Below, piece by piece: positions 23,874 through 33,891 of a stretch of 64,000 nt of DNA (its first letter is position 1; each line of letters opens with the position of its first letter). The translations under genes were made by a program, and so were the position numbers. Below the pieces are notes generated by a model. That model made no database searches. It saw only the letters and a program-made list of their open reading frames with translations, and was not told where the DNA came from. This stretch comes from Marsupella aquatica. Lineage: Eukaryota; Marchantiophyta. The stretch covers positions 30,814,001 to 30,878,000 of the forward strand of contig OZ316891.1 in the NCBI GenBank assembly GCA_973895155.1. The letters are read 5' to 3'.

Positions 23874-24051
23874 CTCTGGTCTAGGGGAGAGTAATACTGC
23901 CAATGTATATGATCCCTCAGCGGGAAGTTCTGGACAGAAACCAAACCGGTTTCCCTCTCTAACTAGAGCAAACCAGAACTAAGCCGTAGCCTAATACATA
24001 GGAATGAGGAAGAGCATATATCAGTAATTACAATGAATGTTTAAGAAAACT

Positions 24052-27000
24052 CTACTTGTGATGCAATTGCAAAACCTGCAATACGTCACGGTGTCTAGAG
24101 AAACTCTCCAAAGGAATCACTTTGGTAAATGCGTCAGTCGGGTTGAGTTTACCATCAATCTTGACTAGCTCAAACAAATTATCAGACACAGCCTGCCTGA
24201 TAAAATGGTACCTGACGTCAATGTGCTTCACTCTGCTGTCCATCACCTGGTTCACAGCAAGGTGGAGCGCACTTTGACTATCACAATGGAGCTTCACATT
24301 CCCCTGTGGCAATCCCATTTCAGTGATAAGTCTATCCAACCAAATCGCTTCCTTTGCTGCTTCCGCAGTTGCAACATACTCCGCTTCTGTAGTAGACTGA
24401 GCAATACACTTCTGCAAAGTAGACCTCCAACTTATGCATCCACCGCCAAGTGTGAACACGTATCCTGTTGTTGATCTCCTTCGGTCCAAATCTTGTCCAT
24501 AGTCAGAATCTACATAGCCAATCAATGATCTAGCATTCTTTGCATTCGCATCAAATAAAAGACCATGATCCACGGTACCCTTCAAGTACCTGATAATCCA
24601 CTTCACTGCTTCCCAGTGTACCTTCCCTGGATTCGACATGTACCTGCTCACCTTGCCCATAGCCATGGCAAGATCAGGTCTAGTGCAAGTCATCAAATAC
24701 ATGAGACTCCCCACTGCCTTGTCATATGGAACCTTTGACATCAACCCCTTCTCTGTGTCATCCGTAGGACAGAACGCTGATGATAACTTGAAGTGTGGAG
24801 CCAACGGGGTACTTACTGGCTTGCTATTCTCCATGTTGAACCTTGCAATTACCTTCCTCGCATAACTGCTCTGCGTCAACCATAGCTTGCCAGCCTCCAA
24901 GTCCCTAGTGATCTCCATACCCAAAATCCTCTTAGCTGGCCCTAAGTCCTTCATCTTAAACTCTGCACTAAGCAGTGCCTTGAGCTTAACAATCTTAGAC
25001 CTATCCTTGGCTGCAATTAGCATGTCATCCACATAAAGTACTAAAACAATGAACCCAAAGACAACATTCTTCACCGGTTTCAAATATACACAAGGGTCAA
25101 ATACACTTCTGTGAAAACCTTGTGACCGAATCCAATCGTCAAACCGCTTGTTCCACTGTCTTGGTGACTGCTTCAACCCATACAAGGATTTCAGCAATCT
25201 GCAAACCAATTCCTCCTGTCCTATCTTCACAAAACCTAGCGGTTGTCTCATGAAGATCACCTCTTCCAATGTGCCATAGAGGAAAGCTGTGACAACATCC
25301 ATCTGATCTAGGAGCAGACCAAACATTACAACAAGTACACACAATAGTCGTATTGTAGAGTACTTAGCAACTGGTGAGAAGACCTCATTGTAATCCACAC
25401 CTTTCTCTTGTGTGAATCCCTTTGCTACCAATCTAGCCTTGTAGACCTTCGATCCACCTCCTATGGAATTATCCTTCAGCTTGTAAATCCACTTGCTGTC
25501 CACCACTTGCTGACCCTTAGGCAGCTTAACAAGCTCCCAAGTTTTGTTGTCCTTTAGTGACTGCATCTCCGTTTGCATTGCTGCAGTCCACTTCTGCTTC
25601 TCTTTTGAAGCACTTGCCTCATGAAATGAAGAAGGTTCTCCTTCTTCCAAAATTAACGCATCACCCTCATCATCAGCTGTAAAATCATCCTCTTGCAGTT
25701 GAGATGAATCAACCCACTGTCCATACCTTGATGGAGCGCGTACAGTGCGACCAGATGTTCTTCTAGCCGATGACTCCGGTTGATCTGCGTGTGCTGGTAC
25801 AATTTGAAGCTCAACAGCATCCACTTGTTGCTCACCAGCATCAACAAACTCCTCTGGTTCCTCTGGCACAGGAACCAGCTCCATAATTGGAGCAACTCCT
25901 TCTCTCCGGTCATGCACCTCATAACCAATCTCCCCCTCAACGAGATCCGGGATAGGAGATTTTCCTTTGTCAGTACGGGAGACCTGAGTATTCTCCCCCT
26001 CCTTCAATAATCTGGATTCATTGAAGGAAACATCCCTATTGACAACGAGCTTACAGGCAATAGGATCCCATAGCCTATAGGCTTTCACACCACTCTGGTA
26101 CCCAAGAAAAACACATTTCCTGGAGGTAGGATCCAACTTGGTCCTATTCTGCTTTGGTGTGAGAGCATATGCATCACTTCCAAAAATTACCAAGCCATGA
26201 TAGTCTGCTTGCCGCTTATAGCGCATCTCAAACGGCGTTTTGAAATCGATAGCACTAGAAGGAGAAAGATTTACCAAATAAGCTACGGTATTGACAGCTT
26301 CTGTCCAAAATTCTTGTGGTAAACCTGATTGGCTCAACATACTCCGTGACCGCTCCAACAGTGTCCGATTGAGCCTCTCAGCGACACCATTCTGCTGCGG
26401 AGTATAAACTGTGGTGAGATGGCGAGTTATCCCCTGTTCTGAACAGTACTCTTCAAATTCCATTGAAGTGTACTCCCCGCCGTTGTCTGACCTCAGACTC
26501 TTCACCCTTGTATCCAAACACTTGATCGTGTTTCCAGTCTGATTCTCCACCTGGGCCTTCCACTTCTTAAAAATGGACAAGACATCAGACTTATGCGTCA
26601 TGAAATAAATCCACACAAATCTTGAGTAATCATCAATAAATGATACATAGTACAACTTTCCAGAGTGTGAGGGAGTCGGGGATGGACCCCACACGTCACT
26701 ATGTATGTACTCAAGAACCGCTTTGGAACGATGAGTTCCAACACCAAAAGCACGACGATGCTGCTTTCCAAGAATGCAATGCTCACAAAACTCTAATTTA
26801 CAAGATTGCAAATCAGAAATGAGTCCATTCTTCCGTAAGATAGCCAAACCCTTCTCACTCATGTGGCCTAGCCGTGAATGCCACAGTTGAGTCATCTCCT
26901 CGTGAGACTTGGTTACATTGGCCTCTCCGCATACAGTATTGCCCTGTAACACATACAAATTCTTTTGTCTACTCCCCTTCAAAATCACTGTCTCTCCTGA

Positions 27001-27279
27001 CCTGACTTGAAGTTCACCATCAATAACGCTCCATTGATGACCATTTGAATCCAACACACCGAGTGAAATCAGATTCTTACGCATGCCAGGTACATACCTG
27101 ACTCCGGACACTGTGCGCACAGCGCCATCAAACATTTGAATCTTCACAAACCCAATTCCCTCAATTTGATAGGAGTGATCATTTCCCATCAGAACTGAAC
27201 CGTTTGAAATAGAGTAAGAACTGAAAAACTCACGAATGTAACAAATATGAAAAGAGCAAGCACAATCAAGAATCCACAC
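24052..27279 (-). CDS. pol: Copia pol: protease, integrase, reverse transcriptase, RNase H
   Basis: A 1075-codon open frame with domains in copia order. An aspartic-protease remnant begins WILDCACSFH (the usual catalytic Asp-Ser/Thr-Gly/Ala is here Asp-Cys-Ala). The GAG-pre-integrase zinc motif runs LWHSRLGH to CEHC. The integrase catalytic residues lie in HSDVWGP, RSDNGGEY and NGVAERLNR. The reverse transcriptase has the catalytic YVDDML. RNase H has DSDYGQDLD, TTEAEYVA and CDSQSAL. It ends at a stop at 24052. The first codon of the track is GUG, so this is not an independent start: the frame is continuous with gag, 15 codons after the gag UGA. Translation would need readthrough of that UGA, or it is a pseudogene by one base. 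Confidence 0.93.
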   Translation of the reverse strand: MWILDCACSFHICYIREFFSSYSISNGSVLMGNDHSYQIEGIGFVKIQMFDGAVRTVSGVRYVPGMRKNLISLGVLDSNGHQWSVIDGELQVRSGETVILKGSRQKNLYVLQGNTVCGEANVTKSHEEMTQLWHSRLGHMSEKGLAILRKNGLISDLQSCKLEFCEHCILGKQHRRAFGVGTHRSKAVLEYIHSDVWGPSPTPSHSGKLYYVSFIDDYSRFVWIYFMTHKSDVLSIFKKWKAQVENQTGNTIKCLDTRVKSLRSDNGGEYTSMEFEEYCSEQGITRHLTTVYTPQQNGVAERLNRTLLERSRSMLSQSGLPQEFWTEAVNTVAYLVNLSPSSAIDFKTPFEMRYKRQADYHGLVIFGSDAYALTPKQNRTKLDPTSRKCVFLGYQSGVKAYRLWDPIACKLVVNRDVSFNESRLLKEGENTQVSRTDKGKSPIPDLVEGEIGYEVHDRREGVAPIMELVPVPEEPEEFVDAGEQQVDAVELQIVPAHADQPESSARRTSGRTVRAPSRYGQWVDSSQLQEDDFTADDEGDALILEEGEPSSFHEASASKEKQKWTAAMQTEMQSLKDNKTWELVKLPKGQQVVDSKWIYKLKDNSIGGGSKVYKARLVAKGFTQEKGVDYNEVFSPVAKYSTIRLLCVLVVMFGLLLDQMDVVTAFLYGTLEEVIFMRQPLGFVKIGQEELVCRLLKSLYGLKQSPRQWNKRFDDWIRSQGFHRSVFDPCVYLKPVKNVVFGFIVLVLYVDDMLIAAKDRSKIVKLKALLSAEFKMKDLGPAKRILGMEITRDLEAGKLWLTQSSYARKVIARFNMENSKPVSTPLAPHFKLSSAFCPTDDTEKGLMSKVPYDKAVGSLMYLMTCTRPDLAMAMGKVSRYMSNPGKVHWEAVKWIIRYLKGTVDHGLLFDANAKNARSLIGYVDSDYGQDLDRRRSTTGYVFTLGGGCISWRSTLQKCIAQSTTEAEYVATAEAAKEAIWLDRLITEMGLPQGNVKLHCDSQSALHLAVNQVMDSRVKHIDVRYHFIRQAVSDNLFELVKIDGKLNPTDAFTKVIPLESFSRHRDVLQVLQLHHK

Positions 27280-27324
27280 ATCATCTGCTCTCCTAGATGA
27301 CGTGCACAGGGCATACCCCCGGCT

Positions 27325-28365
27325 TCATAAAACATACTCATCATTGAGTAAATCAGCTTCTCCATCAGCCCTAGCCACATTTGCCGATGAAGTTTCCGCT
27401 GCCTTTCCCTTACAGTCTCGCTTGAAGTGTCCAACTTGGTTGCACTTCCAACATGTCACTTGCCTCCTCTGAGGGGATTTACCCTTGGACTTAGATCTGG
27501 ATTTAGATCTAAACTGGGTTCTACGGTCCCCAGTTGGTCGCTGCATACCCCTCCCACGGTTAACATTGAGGGCAGCACCAGATGATGAAGGCTGTGATGT
27601 GATGTGCATCTTCTGCTGAAGATCATCACTAAGCAGAGAACTTACCACGTCATTATATGAAATGGTATCCCTATCACGATGCAACAACACTCGTGATAGG
27701 GACTGGTAAGATGGAGGCAATGAACTAAGAAGCTGCAGAGCCTTCGTCTCATCATTCAAAGTCTCCCCAAGGTTTTCCAAGTCAACGACCATGTCGTTGA
27801 AAGCATCCACATGGTCTTGCAACTTTGTGTCGGATTCCTTCATCCTGAAACTCATGAGTTTGTAGGAAGTGTAGAGCCGGTTCGATAACTCCTTGCGGTG
27901 ATACTTGCTCTGCAATTCCGCAAACAAGGACATGCAATCCTTATGTGCACCCAACTGCTTGATGATGGGAGGCATGAGATAGAGTGTAACACACCACACT
28001 CCCTGCTCCTGCATGCGGTCCCATTGTTTCTCATCAACATCATCTTCACGAGGGCTCAGCAGTTGGCCCATCCCTGACGCATAGAGCACTCCCTTCACCT
28101 GCTTCTCCCATAGCAAGTAGTCAGAGCGCCCATCATACTTTGTCACTTCATACTTGGGTCCCCCAAGCTTGAAAGTCCCCATCTTCTTCTTTGGCACTAC
28201 CGTGAGCTCCGGTAGTAGTACTGCTTCCTCCACCACACGCCGCACCGGTGATGGTATCGGTGTCACATGCTCTTCCTCCTGCTCCTCTCTCTGCCCCTGA
28301 AACCGCCGCGGTGATCCTCGTGCTTCAAGTTCCACGTCTTCGAAAAATTCCTCCGAATCACTCAT
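27325..28365 (-). CDS. gag: Copia gag
   Basis: A 346-codon frame from ATG at 28365 to UGA at 27327-27325. It has an acidic N-terminus, then a copia gag (UBN2-type) core containing YDGRSDYLLWEKQVKG and LSSLPPSYQSL. A basic Arg/Ser/Lys tract and a nucleocapsid zinc knuckle CWKCNQVGHFKRDC (CX2CX4HX4C) follow. It forms the virus-like particle and binds RNA. In most copia elements gag and pol are a single frame; here they are in the same frame but parted by UGA. Confidence 0.9.
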   Translation of the reverse strand: MSDSEEFFEDVELEARGSPRRFQGQREEQEEEHVTPIPSPVRRVVEEAVLLPELTVVPKKKMGTFKLGGPKYEVTKYDGRSDYLLWEKQVKGVLYASGMGQLLSPREDDVDEKQWDRMQEQGVWCVTLYLMPPIIKQLGAHKDCMSLFAELQSKYHRKELSNRLYTSYKLMSFRMKESDTKLQDHVDAFNDMVVDLENLGETLNDETKALQLLSSLPPSYQSLSRVLLHRDRDTISYNDVVSSLLSDDLQQKMHITSQPSSSGAALNVNRGRGMQRPTGDRRTQFRSKSRSKSKGKSPQRRQVTCWKCNQVGHFKRDCKGKAAETSSANVARADGEADLLNDEYVL

Positions 28366-29502
28366 ATGAGAAAATCACAAAAATTATTGTTTTTCACAAC
28401 TTCTCAAAAACTCGAAACTCAACACCGCCGCGTAGCCCACAAAGCTAGGAGTCCAATACTGAAAACCGAAATCAAAATCGAAATTTGACGGAAAAGTTAT
28501 TCAAATTTCGGTCGAGGTGGGTAAAACCTTGGGAAACTCCCCCGTTTTGACCACCTCAGGGAATAACCGAAATACCAAGTACAACCCGTTATCGGAATTA
28601 CGATGTGATTGGTGCGCCGCGTTGCCAACTTCAATGGCTACGACCTCGCCAAAAAAATAACCAAAAAAGTTACCGTTCGACGGATGAAATCTTTGTCGGA
28701 CGGTCAAAAAATAGCTCTCTGGTTTTTTGGAATATTCTATGACCCTTGTATAGGCCCTGTGGGAATTTTGGAAAAACAATCGAGGGGCTGACACGTGTCC
28801 TCGAACCCCCAAAACCCCCTACAACCCTTCGTCGTCGAAATCTGGTCGCGCGCGCAGAAAATACACACGGCAGAATGTACCCCTCGACACCAAACGCAAG
28901 ATATCTCACTCGGGTTTTGACGAAATCAAGATCTAATTTCAGATTTGGAAACTAGACTTTGAGGCGGTGAAGATCGATATAAGAAGCACCCAAAACGAAG
29001 AAAGAACGAGGGAGAAAAAAATTGGTAAAGATGACAGATTTCTCTCAATTGCCATAGCCAATTTCGAATCAGTTTTTCAAAGAGAAAAAATGGTACCTTG
29101 TCAACAACGAATGTTGATCAATTGCACTTGGTGCCGTCACCAATCCAACAAGGTAATTGATTTTGCTTAGCCTTCCTCTTTGCATCAAAGAGCCAATCCC
29201 GGACTCAAAACAATCGTCTTGCCTCAATCTCTCCGTTGAGTCAAAACACTTGACGCTTCTCCCTCCGAGTCGATTGTCAACTTTCTTCACAAAATCCAGA
29301 ATGACGAAAACTTAGATCTCTCTGCACCACGAGCTCCGTTCAGCGATTTCTTCACACCGTTAGAAAGCTCTTGCCCCGATCTATCCGTTGAGCCCATAAA
29401 CTCCAAGTTCCATGTGACGGAACTCCGGGAAATCCACCGACACTCAACGCTGGAAAAACCGTAATGAAATCCCGTCACGAACACACGTCACCTCCCAAGC
29501 AT
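28366..29502 (-). other. Long untranslated leader between PBS and gag
   Basis: About 1.1 kb with no recognisable coding sequence, longer than is usual for copia leaders. Short upstream frames exist on the minus strand, for example 29287-29484. The region may hold packaging or dimerisation signals, or an acquired host fragment; neither can be shown here. Confidence 0.5.
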
Positions 29503-29514
29503 GCTCTGATACCA
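29503..29514 (-). other. Primer-binding site, tRNA-iMet type
   Basis: Minus-strand TGGTATCAGAGC lies two bases inside the 5' LTR. This is the standard plant copia primer-binding site, complementary to the 3' end of initiator methionine tRNA. Confidence 0.9.
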
Positions 29515-29516
29515 AT

Positions 29517-29973
29517 TGTTGAGCATAGACGACGATCGCAACGGCAAGCCCATGAACCATCCAACGCACAATAGTCGACACAAGAGATACGTGGTTCACC
29601 TCCTTGAGGCTACGTCCACGGGAACACACAAGAGAGCTTTACTGAACTCTAAGCCCGTCGGCTATACCGAGTCTCCACAGTGTAAGCTCTCCCTATCTCT
29701 CAAGTGGCTCCATAACAATGAGCCTTGGTTCTACCTCTCCAAGCACACATGCCTCTTATGATATAGTGTGCAACTTAGTTGTACCTAACCACATAGTTGT
29801 ACCTAATCACGTAGTTGTACCTAACCACATAGTTGTACCTAATCACGTAGTTGTACCTAACCACATAGTTGTACCTAATCACGTAGTTGTACCTAACCAC
29901 GTAGTTGTACCAACCCACGTTGTTGTACCAACCACGTCATACCTAACCTAGACGTAAGAGTAAATACCCAACA
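29517..29973 (-). repeat. 5' LTR of the copia element (promoter copy)
   Basis: A 457-bp LTR matching 23404-23860. Because the element is on the minus strand, this copy drives transcription. The U3 18-bp array is at about 29779-29938 with a TATATC box just downstream near 29763-29769. Confidence 0.95.
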
Positions 29974-29978
29974 TGATA

Positions 29979-30298
29979 TGACTTATAATGACAACACTGT
30001 GCGCGCTTGCGTAATTGCCACGTGTTGTAATATGATTTGTTTAAATCAATGTCATTAAGGACATGAACAAATGCCTGACAGCCGTTCATTCAGTCATTTT
30101 GGACACCATGTCATTTCCAAAATATTGTGTCATTTAGGACTACCATGAATGACTGATGGGAGTTTTACTAATTTTTCTTAATTGACTGTCCTAAAAGACA
30201 AGGCAGACATGACAAAAAAGCTCTAGTCATATAATGATATAAATGACTTCTTTTTCAGTCCTCATTATAGTCATGAAAGACACTATTTTCCACTAGTG
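29979..30298. mobile_element. CACTA-like element terminus with TGTCAT sub-repeats
   Basis: The stretch ends at 30298. Read on the minus strand it begins CACTAGTGGAAAATAGTG, resembling the CACTA...GAAAA termini of CACTA transposons. Many TGTCAT / ATGACA motifs are scattered through it, also on the left side of the copia insertion near 23343-23360. The opposite terminus was not found. The call is tentative. Confidence 0.4.
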
Positions 30299-31171
30299 TT
30301 GCCTAAGCCAACAGTATGCCTAAGCCAACAGCATGTCCCGACCACTCAAACAATGTCCGGTTAGATACTGTGCTGACCCAAGGCACTGTTCACTACCTGG
30401 CTACTGGCAGTGACCAAAATGACCAAAGATTGTAGATCTCACAACATACAATATGTTAATGGTGACTTGTAGAAAGAAATCCTGTGACCCTGTTGGACCG
30501 CGCCATGTTTGAGACGCCCTAATTGCAACATGAATGAGGAAGATTTTGCAGATTGACAAACCTTGAGGACAGGCTATGCCAATGCAAGGCGCATATTGGC
30601 TTGGGATGTTTGATTTGTCTCAGAATTGTGTGGACAATAGTTGGAGCACAATAAGGAGTGGTAAGGTTGGAGAGGTTTGGGGCCTGGGCTCTTGTTGTGT
30701 CTCACCTTCAAGTTGCAGATTGTCTCAAGGTCGGTCTGTTTCACAGCTAGTTCATGTATATATTGCACGCTTTAGATGAGCCATTTTACAATCTAGGCAT
30801 CATCTGCTGAGACATCTGTGGGGATCCCCTGGGGGATCCTTGAGAATAATTTCAGGGACCGGCCTGTATTTTATGCCCTTTTCTGTTGGATTCTTCCTCA
30901 CATGTTCCCCTGCTTTTGTCAACAGGGTGTGTTGGGATATGATCTTCTTTTCTTGGCTGGAAGTGTATGATGGTTGTGAAGAGAACGTTGGGATTGGACT
31001 AGGCGGAACGACGATAACCTTGTTGAATTGGAACAAAGATTGACATGGCAGTCTGCTCTTGTGAAGGAGCACCTCAAGTCCATCATCAGCTTCATCAAGA
31101 TTTCTGAGCTTTACATTGGTAGTTGGCGCACCTGGTAGTGTTCATGAATTGTTTACGTATGCAAAACAGGA
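30299..31171. other. Intergenic stretch
   Basis: No gene recognised. A short direct repeat TATGCCTAAGCCAACAG lies near 30297-30332. An isolated TTTGAGACGCCCT at 30508-30520 resembles one end of the AGGGTGTCTCAAA MITE family. Confidence 0.4.
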
Positions 31172-31179
31172 ATCATGTA

Positions 31180-31472
31180 CTCGGGGGATTAACTAAGTGT
31201 ATATTTTGGGGTACCACGTGCAATCCTAGCATAATATAAACAGACATATTTTATAATGAAAATATATATCCCAAAAATATTCTACATTTTCAATATTAAT
31301 AACCTATTTTAGTTTATAAAAGGTATATCTTAGAGAATATTCTATAAACATGAGTTTATAATACCTTCTTTTGTCTCCTACGTTTAAAAAAAATTAGTTT
31401 TAAATTTCTATCAAAAATAACTATTTTGGATCGCACGTGGTTCTTAAGATTTTTGATAGTCAACCCCCCAAG
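31180..31472. mobile_element. MITE with CTYGGGGG termini and 8-bp target duplication
   Basis: A 293-bp AT-rich element. The left end CTCGGGGGATTAACTA pairs with the reverse complement of the right end, CTTGGGGGGTTGACTA. It is flanked by the perfect 8-bp duplication ATCATGTA (31172-31179 and 31473-31480). An inner inverted pair is CCACGTGCAATCC / CCACGTGCGATCC. A diverged second copy lies at about 54377-54657. The 8-bp duplication points to hAT; there is no coding sequence. Confidence 0.7.
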
Positions 31473-31839
31473 ATCATGTATTGACAAGAGATATGTAGGA
31501 CCAAGGAGTAAATTTTGAATTTCATCATCCAGAGGCCAAAATCCTGCAGACGGACCAATTCAGGCCCTAATACTGCAAATTAACCAACTAATTCATGGTT
31601 GAGATTCTTTATAGAAAGTTTCTTATAGATTACACACGCCTCCCTCAAGTATTTTGCTGTGTCTAATATTTCCGCATGGAAATAGATGATAAATAGCCTC
31701 TTGGATTTCTCCTTCAAACATACCAAACAAAAGTTCTATGCTCCACCACCGCAGTCCTCCATAGGTGTATCTTTTGATATTGGTTAGTGTGGTACATTTG
31801 CAGATCCATTTCAAGGTGTTTCATAACTATTTTTTCAGA

Positions 31840-32411
31840 AGCAGACAATTTAAGAAGTGCAATTGCAGCTCACCACGCCAAGAACAACCAATCTTATGGC
31901 AAGGGTAATCAATTTTGGGGCAGCACAAATGTGCCCATCGCAAGGAAAGTCAACATTGCCAAGGAGGGTCTTGCTAAGACATTGTATAAGTGTTTTTGCC
32001 TGTTCCCTTAAACCAAGAAAACTGCACTCCAAATTGGGGGAATTTCAGTTCTTAATAGCAGGTGGCAAAGGAGGCGGGGGACAAGGCAGAAAAGAAGGTG
32101 ATGGAGGAGGCAAAAAACACCCTTGGGTATGACCTTACATTAGTGCTTCTATCTTTAATTTTTTTTAATGCGGTCAGATCTATCTGTCAAAATTAAGTGC
32201 TCAGGTCACAGCATTTGAAACATATTCAAGCAAGGATAGAATAGATTTATTAGAATTGACTGCTAAGTTGATAGCATTCAAAACCAATTTTGCTACATTT
32301 GAAACCAAATTTGCTGCAAGTGACATGGTCAATATAATGATGATTGGAATTAGTTTGCTAGGTATATTCGCTGCAAAGGGCGCTGCAATTGGGGATAATC
32401 CCGGGGATAAT
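31840..32411 (+). other. Candidate exons of an unrecognised gene
   Basis: Two coding-like blocks have plausible splice borders. At 31840-31905 a TTTTTTCAG acceptor precedes ADNLRSAIAAHHAKNNQ and a GGTAAT donor follows. At about 32178-32411 a CAG acceptor opens a frame with phenylalanine-rich heptads (AFETYSSKDR, AFKTNFATFETKF) and then a hydrophobic segment (MVNIMMIGISLLGIFAAKG) that could span a membrane. I do not recognise the family. It may be a decayed gene or chance. Confidence 0.25.
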
Positions 32412-32540
32412 TCCCTAGTTACAAATATTCCCAAACTTCAAAAGCAAAAAAGAAAAGAAAATAGAATTAGGCTCAAAGTCACAAACATGGTGATTATTTT
32501 GTTGAAGTGTGTTGTACCTTATATGCAACGAAGTTAGTTG

Positions 32541-33592
32541 GCATTCAGCTCAGATCAGGAGGATCTCTGACAAAACACGCCCTATAGAATAGACCATCTC
32601 CCTTGACTCAATCGGTGTAACATCGTATTGAAGTAGCTTGTAGACTTCTTTGCGTCATCGCTTACAATGTAATCATGAATACATCGTGTCTGGGATAGAA
32701 TGCATTCGCCGTCTTAGGCGCCTCCCAAAAACCTCTCAAGTATCAGTCACACACATCTGAGGAAAATTGTCTGTAAGGATCCTAAAACTCAAGTAAACAG
32801 AGTCTTACTATGGATCATTTGACCGGTAACCCCGACAATTACAAGCAGGATTTGTATGACATTACAAGGCCTTCGAGGATGTTCTTGATGATATTGATTG
32901 TTACCGTCCTGCTGATTGTCGTCCGGAGTTGCTATCTCAAGTTCCTTCAATGAGCAAGGTCAAACCAATTGGGAAATCCTTACCAATCTTAGACATTGCA
33001 TTGATGAATGTATGACCCAGTCAGTCAGTAATCGCATTATCTAACCCGGCTGCTGTAATCCATTGTCTGCACTTGACAAATTGGGTCTCCTGGAAATTTG
33101 ACAATAATTTCTATCTATAGCGATGGTTCGGGCGACGGTTACAATTTTACTTCGTCGGCCATGTTGTATTGCAGACAAATGACTCAAAGAAAATTGAGCT
33201 GATGTTAAGAAAACTGTTCATCATCTTGCATTCCAGACATATGAATTCAATACATATACATGAGGAAAATTTGCAATTGAGGACAACAAGTCAGTTGGAG
33301 CTCGACGATGCATTATCGTCTGCAAATGTAATTACAAAGTATCGAAACATTTTCTCAACCGATGGAAAGAACTTCACTCTGTACAGGAATTCATGCATTG
33401 AGCTCCTGCCAATCCATCAATAATATATTTAGGTAAAGCAAACGTATAATCAATATCATGCAAATAGAACCAGCCTTAAGTAAACACGAACGGAAAATGC
33501 TGGTTGAGAGAAACAATCTACAGTCACTTTGTTTTGAGAACAAAAGAGAATGAGAAAGTGCTAATGAGATGCCTTGCCTAGGATCTTCTCAT
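32541..33592. other. Intergenic stretch
   Basis: No gene, repeat or RNA recognised. The 84-residue frame at 33169-33423 has no supporting signals. Confidence 0.4.
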
Positions 33593-33732
33593 TATCATGT
33601 GGTTGAGGCTAAGTTGAGGGATGATACCAGTCTTCAATGGTAGACGTCCTTCAAGTTTTCATCATGGGAGAATTGTTATCATCCCTCAACTTAGCCTCAA
33701 CCACATGATAACAATTCTCCCATGATGAAAAC
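33593..33732. repeat. Interleaved pair of perfect inverted repeats
   Basis: Arm A (33593-33626, 34 bp) is the exact reverse complement of 33677-33710. Arm B (33655-33681, 27 bp) is the exact reverse complement of 33706-33732. The order is A, B, A', B', so the two hairpins compete, and B, A' and B' overlap at their edges by about five bases. In RNA this could form a pseudoknot. Template switching during replication would also produce it. Confidence 0.9.
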
Positions 33733-33891
33733 TGGTAGGATGTTGACCATTGTAAACTGGTAGGATGTTAACTATAGTTACTTGCTTAACTGGCATTGGC
33801 AAGCCATGGCAAATTAATTATTAATCTAAAAAAGTGGCACAATATGACATTAGACAAAAGAGAATCATAGTGTAGTAAGTCTCATCTCATT

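Larger units (their letters stand above)
23404..29973 (-). mobile_element. Ty1-copia LTR retrotransposon, near-intact, recently inserted
   Basis: A 6570-bp element on the minus strand. The two 457-bp LTRs (23404-23860 and 29517-29973) appear identical base for base, both with TG...CA ends. Flanks carry the 5-bp target duplication TGATA (23399-23403 and 29974-29978). The primer-binding site, polypurine tract, gag and pol (integrase before reverse transcriptase, the copia order) are all present. The one obvious lesion is a UGA between gag and pol. LTR identity means insertion was recent on an evolutionary scale. It landed in what may be a CACTA-like element whose end lies at 30298. Confidence 0.95.

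Noticed and set aside
33593-33732. Reading the inverted repeats as a CRISPR array or microRNA precursor
   Set aside because: There are only two arms of each type, with no regular spacers. The two hairpins compete rather than form one stem-loop, so neither call is supported.
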